From Lachnospiraceae bacterium (GTDB lineage: Bacteria > Bacillota > Clostridia > Lachnospirales > Lachnospiraceae): 5,497 nucleotides of DNA. Positions 4,884 through 5,497 of this stretch are shown one piece after another. The notes under the pieces are model-generated. The model was not told the origin of the DNA. It did no database searches and saw only the letters and a program-made list of their open reading frames with translations. The position numbers and the translations under genes are program-made. Location of the stretch: contig JAKSRN010000134.1 in NCBI GenBank assembly GCA_024403585.1, positions 1 to 5,497 on the forward strand, written 5' to 3'. Position 1 is the stretch's first letter. The number at the start of each line of letters is the position of its first letter.

Positions 4884-5497
4884 ATGGCAACTATCGATTT
4901 AACAAAGTATGGCATCACTGGAACTACCGAGATCGTTTATAATCCTTCATACGAGATGTTATTCGAGGAGGAGACAAAAGCAGGTCTTGAGGGCTATGAG
5001 ATTGGAACAAACACTGAGCTGGATACTGTAAACGTAATGACAGGTATCTTCACAGGCCGTTCTCCTAAAGACAAATACATCGTTATGGATGAGAACTCCA
5101 AAGATACAGTATGGTGGACAACAGACGAGTACAAGAACGACAACCATCCAATGAGCGAGGATGTTTGGGCAACAGTTAAAGATATCGCTAAGAACGAGCT
5201 CTGCAACAAGAGACTGTTCGTAGTAGATGCTTTCTGTGGTGCAAACGCTGATACTCGTATGGCAATCCGTTTCATCGTAGAGGTTGCTTGGCAGGCACAC
5301 TTCGTAAAGAACATGTTCATCATCCCAACAGATGCTGAGCTTGAGACTTTCGAGCCTGACTTCGTTGTATACAATGCTTCTAAAGCAAAAGTTGAGAACT
5401 ACACTGAGCTTGGTCTGAACTCTGAGACATGTGTAGCATTCAACATCACATCCCGTGAGCAGGTTATCATCAACACATGGTACGGCGGCGAGATGAA
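4884..5497 (+). CDS. pckA: Phosphoenolpyruvate carboxykinase (ATP), 3' partial
   Basis: The first 204 codons of the ATP-type enzyme, which interconverts oxaloacetate plus ATP with PEP, CO2 and ADP in the cytoplasm. Residues 54-67, GIFTGRSPKDKYIV, are the conserved N-domain motif, and Arg59 corresponds to the substrate-binding Arg65 of the E. coli enzyme. The window ends in the WYGGEM motif, where Tyr200 corresponds to E. coli Tyr207. The catalytic lysine pair, the kinase-1a (P-loop-like) motif and the C-terminal half lie beyond the edge; a full gene would be about 530-540 codons. AGAGGT at 4869-4874, 9 bases before ATG 4884, supports the start. Codons are strongly biased toward a small set (aac, atc, gct, cgt), as in highly expressed genes. 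In fermenting gut anaerobes the enzyme may run either way, which the sequence cannot decide. Confidence 0.95.
   Translation, partial: MATIDLTKYGITGTTEIVYNPSYEMLFEEETKAGLEGYEIGTNTELDTVNVMTGIFTGRSPKDKYIVMDENSKDTVWWTTDEYKNDNHPMSEDVWATVKDIAKNELCNKRLFVVDAFCGANADTRMAIRFIVEVAWQAHFVKNMFIIPTDAELETFEPDFVVYNASKAKVENYTELGLNSETCVAFNITSREQVIINTWYGGEM

Noticed and set aside
4876..4902. Out-of-frame ATG at 4876 opening an eight-codon frame (MERWQLSI) across the pckA start
   Set aside because: It is only 1 base from the Shine-Dalgarno sequence, too close for initiation, whereas ATG 4884 has correct spacing and the conserved protein. A leader peptide is not supported.

Overview
This 5.5 kb window looks like chromosomal DNA of a low-to-mid GC anaerobic Firmicute, most likely a gut-type clostridium of the Lachnospiraceae. 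The grounds are strong AGGAG-type ribosome binding sites, intrinsic terminators, sigma-A-like promoters, a secreted L,D-transpeptidase with GBS Bsp-like repeats, and an ATP-type PEP carboxykinase. The family assignment is inference from style and gene content. All supported genes lie on the + strand. No tRNA, rRNA, CRISPR array, insertion sequence or other mobile element was seen, and no gene-free stretch exceeds 300 bases.

Layout. Positions 1-61 are the last codons of an unidentified gene ending in an Ala/Glu-rich tail, closed by a terminator (93-121). Next is a single-gene unit (226-2976) encoding a 916-residue exported protein. It has a signal peptide, a very acidic linker, seven GBS Bsp-like repeats in an A-B-A-B-A-B-A order, and a C-terminal YkuD L,D-transpeptidase domain. 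It ends at a strong terminator (2998-3037). A promoter right after that terminator starts a probable three-gene operon: a membrane-anchored DUF218 (YdcF/ElyC/SanA-like) protein (3105-3845), a Nudix hydrolase of the ADP-ribose pyrophosphatase type (3913-4464), and a 58-residue DUF3006-like small protein (4486-4662). A 221-base gap then holds a weak possible terminator, several short inverted repeats and a near-consensus promoter (4755-4783). It leads into pckA (4884 to the window end), of which about the first 204 codons are present.

How the genes relate. The L,D-transpeptidase and perhaps the DUF218 protein point to cell-envelope work. The Nudix enzyme and PEP carboxykinase are housekeeping or central-metabolism genes. 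Nothing shows the window to be one coordinated system. Each unit has its own promoter and terminator signals, so it reads as ordinary core genome. The most distinctive element is the transpeptidase: its repeat array grew by an exact 585-base unit, and it has an unusual set of eight cysteines for an exported protein.
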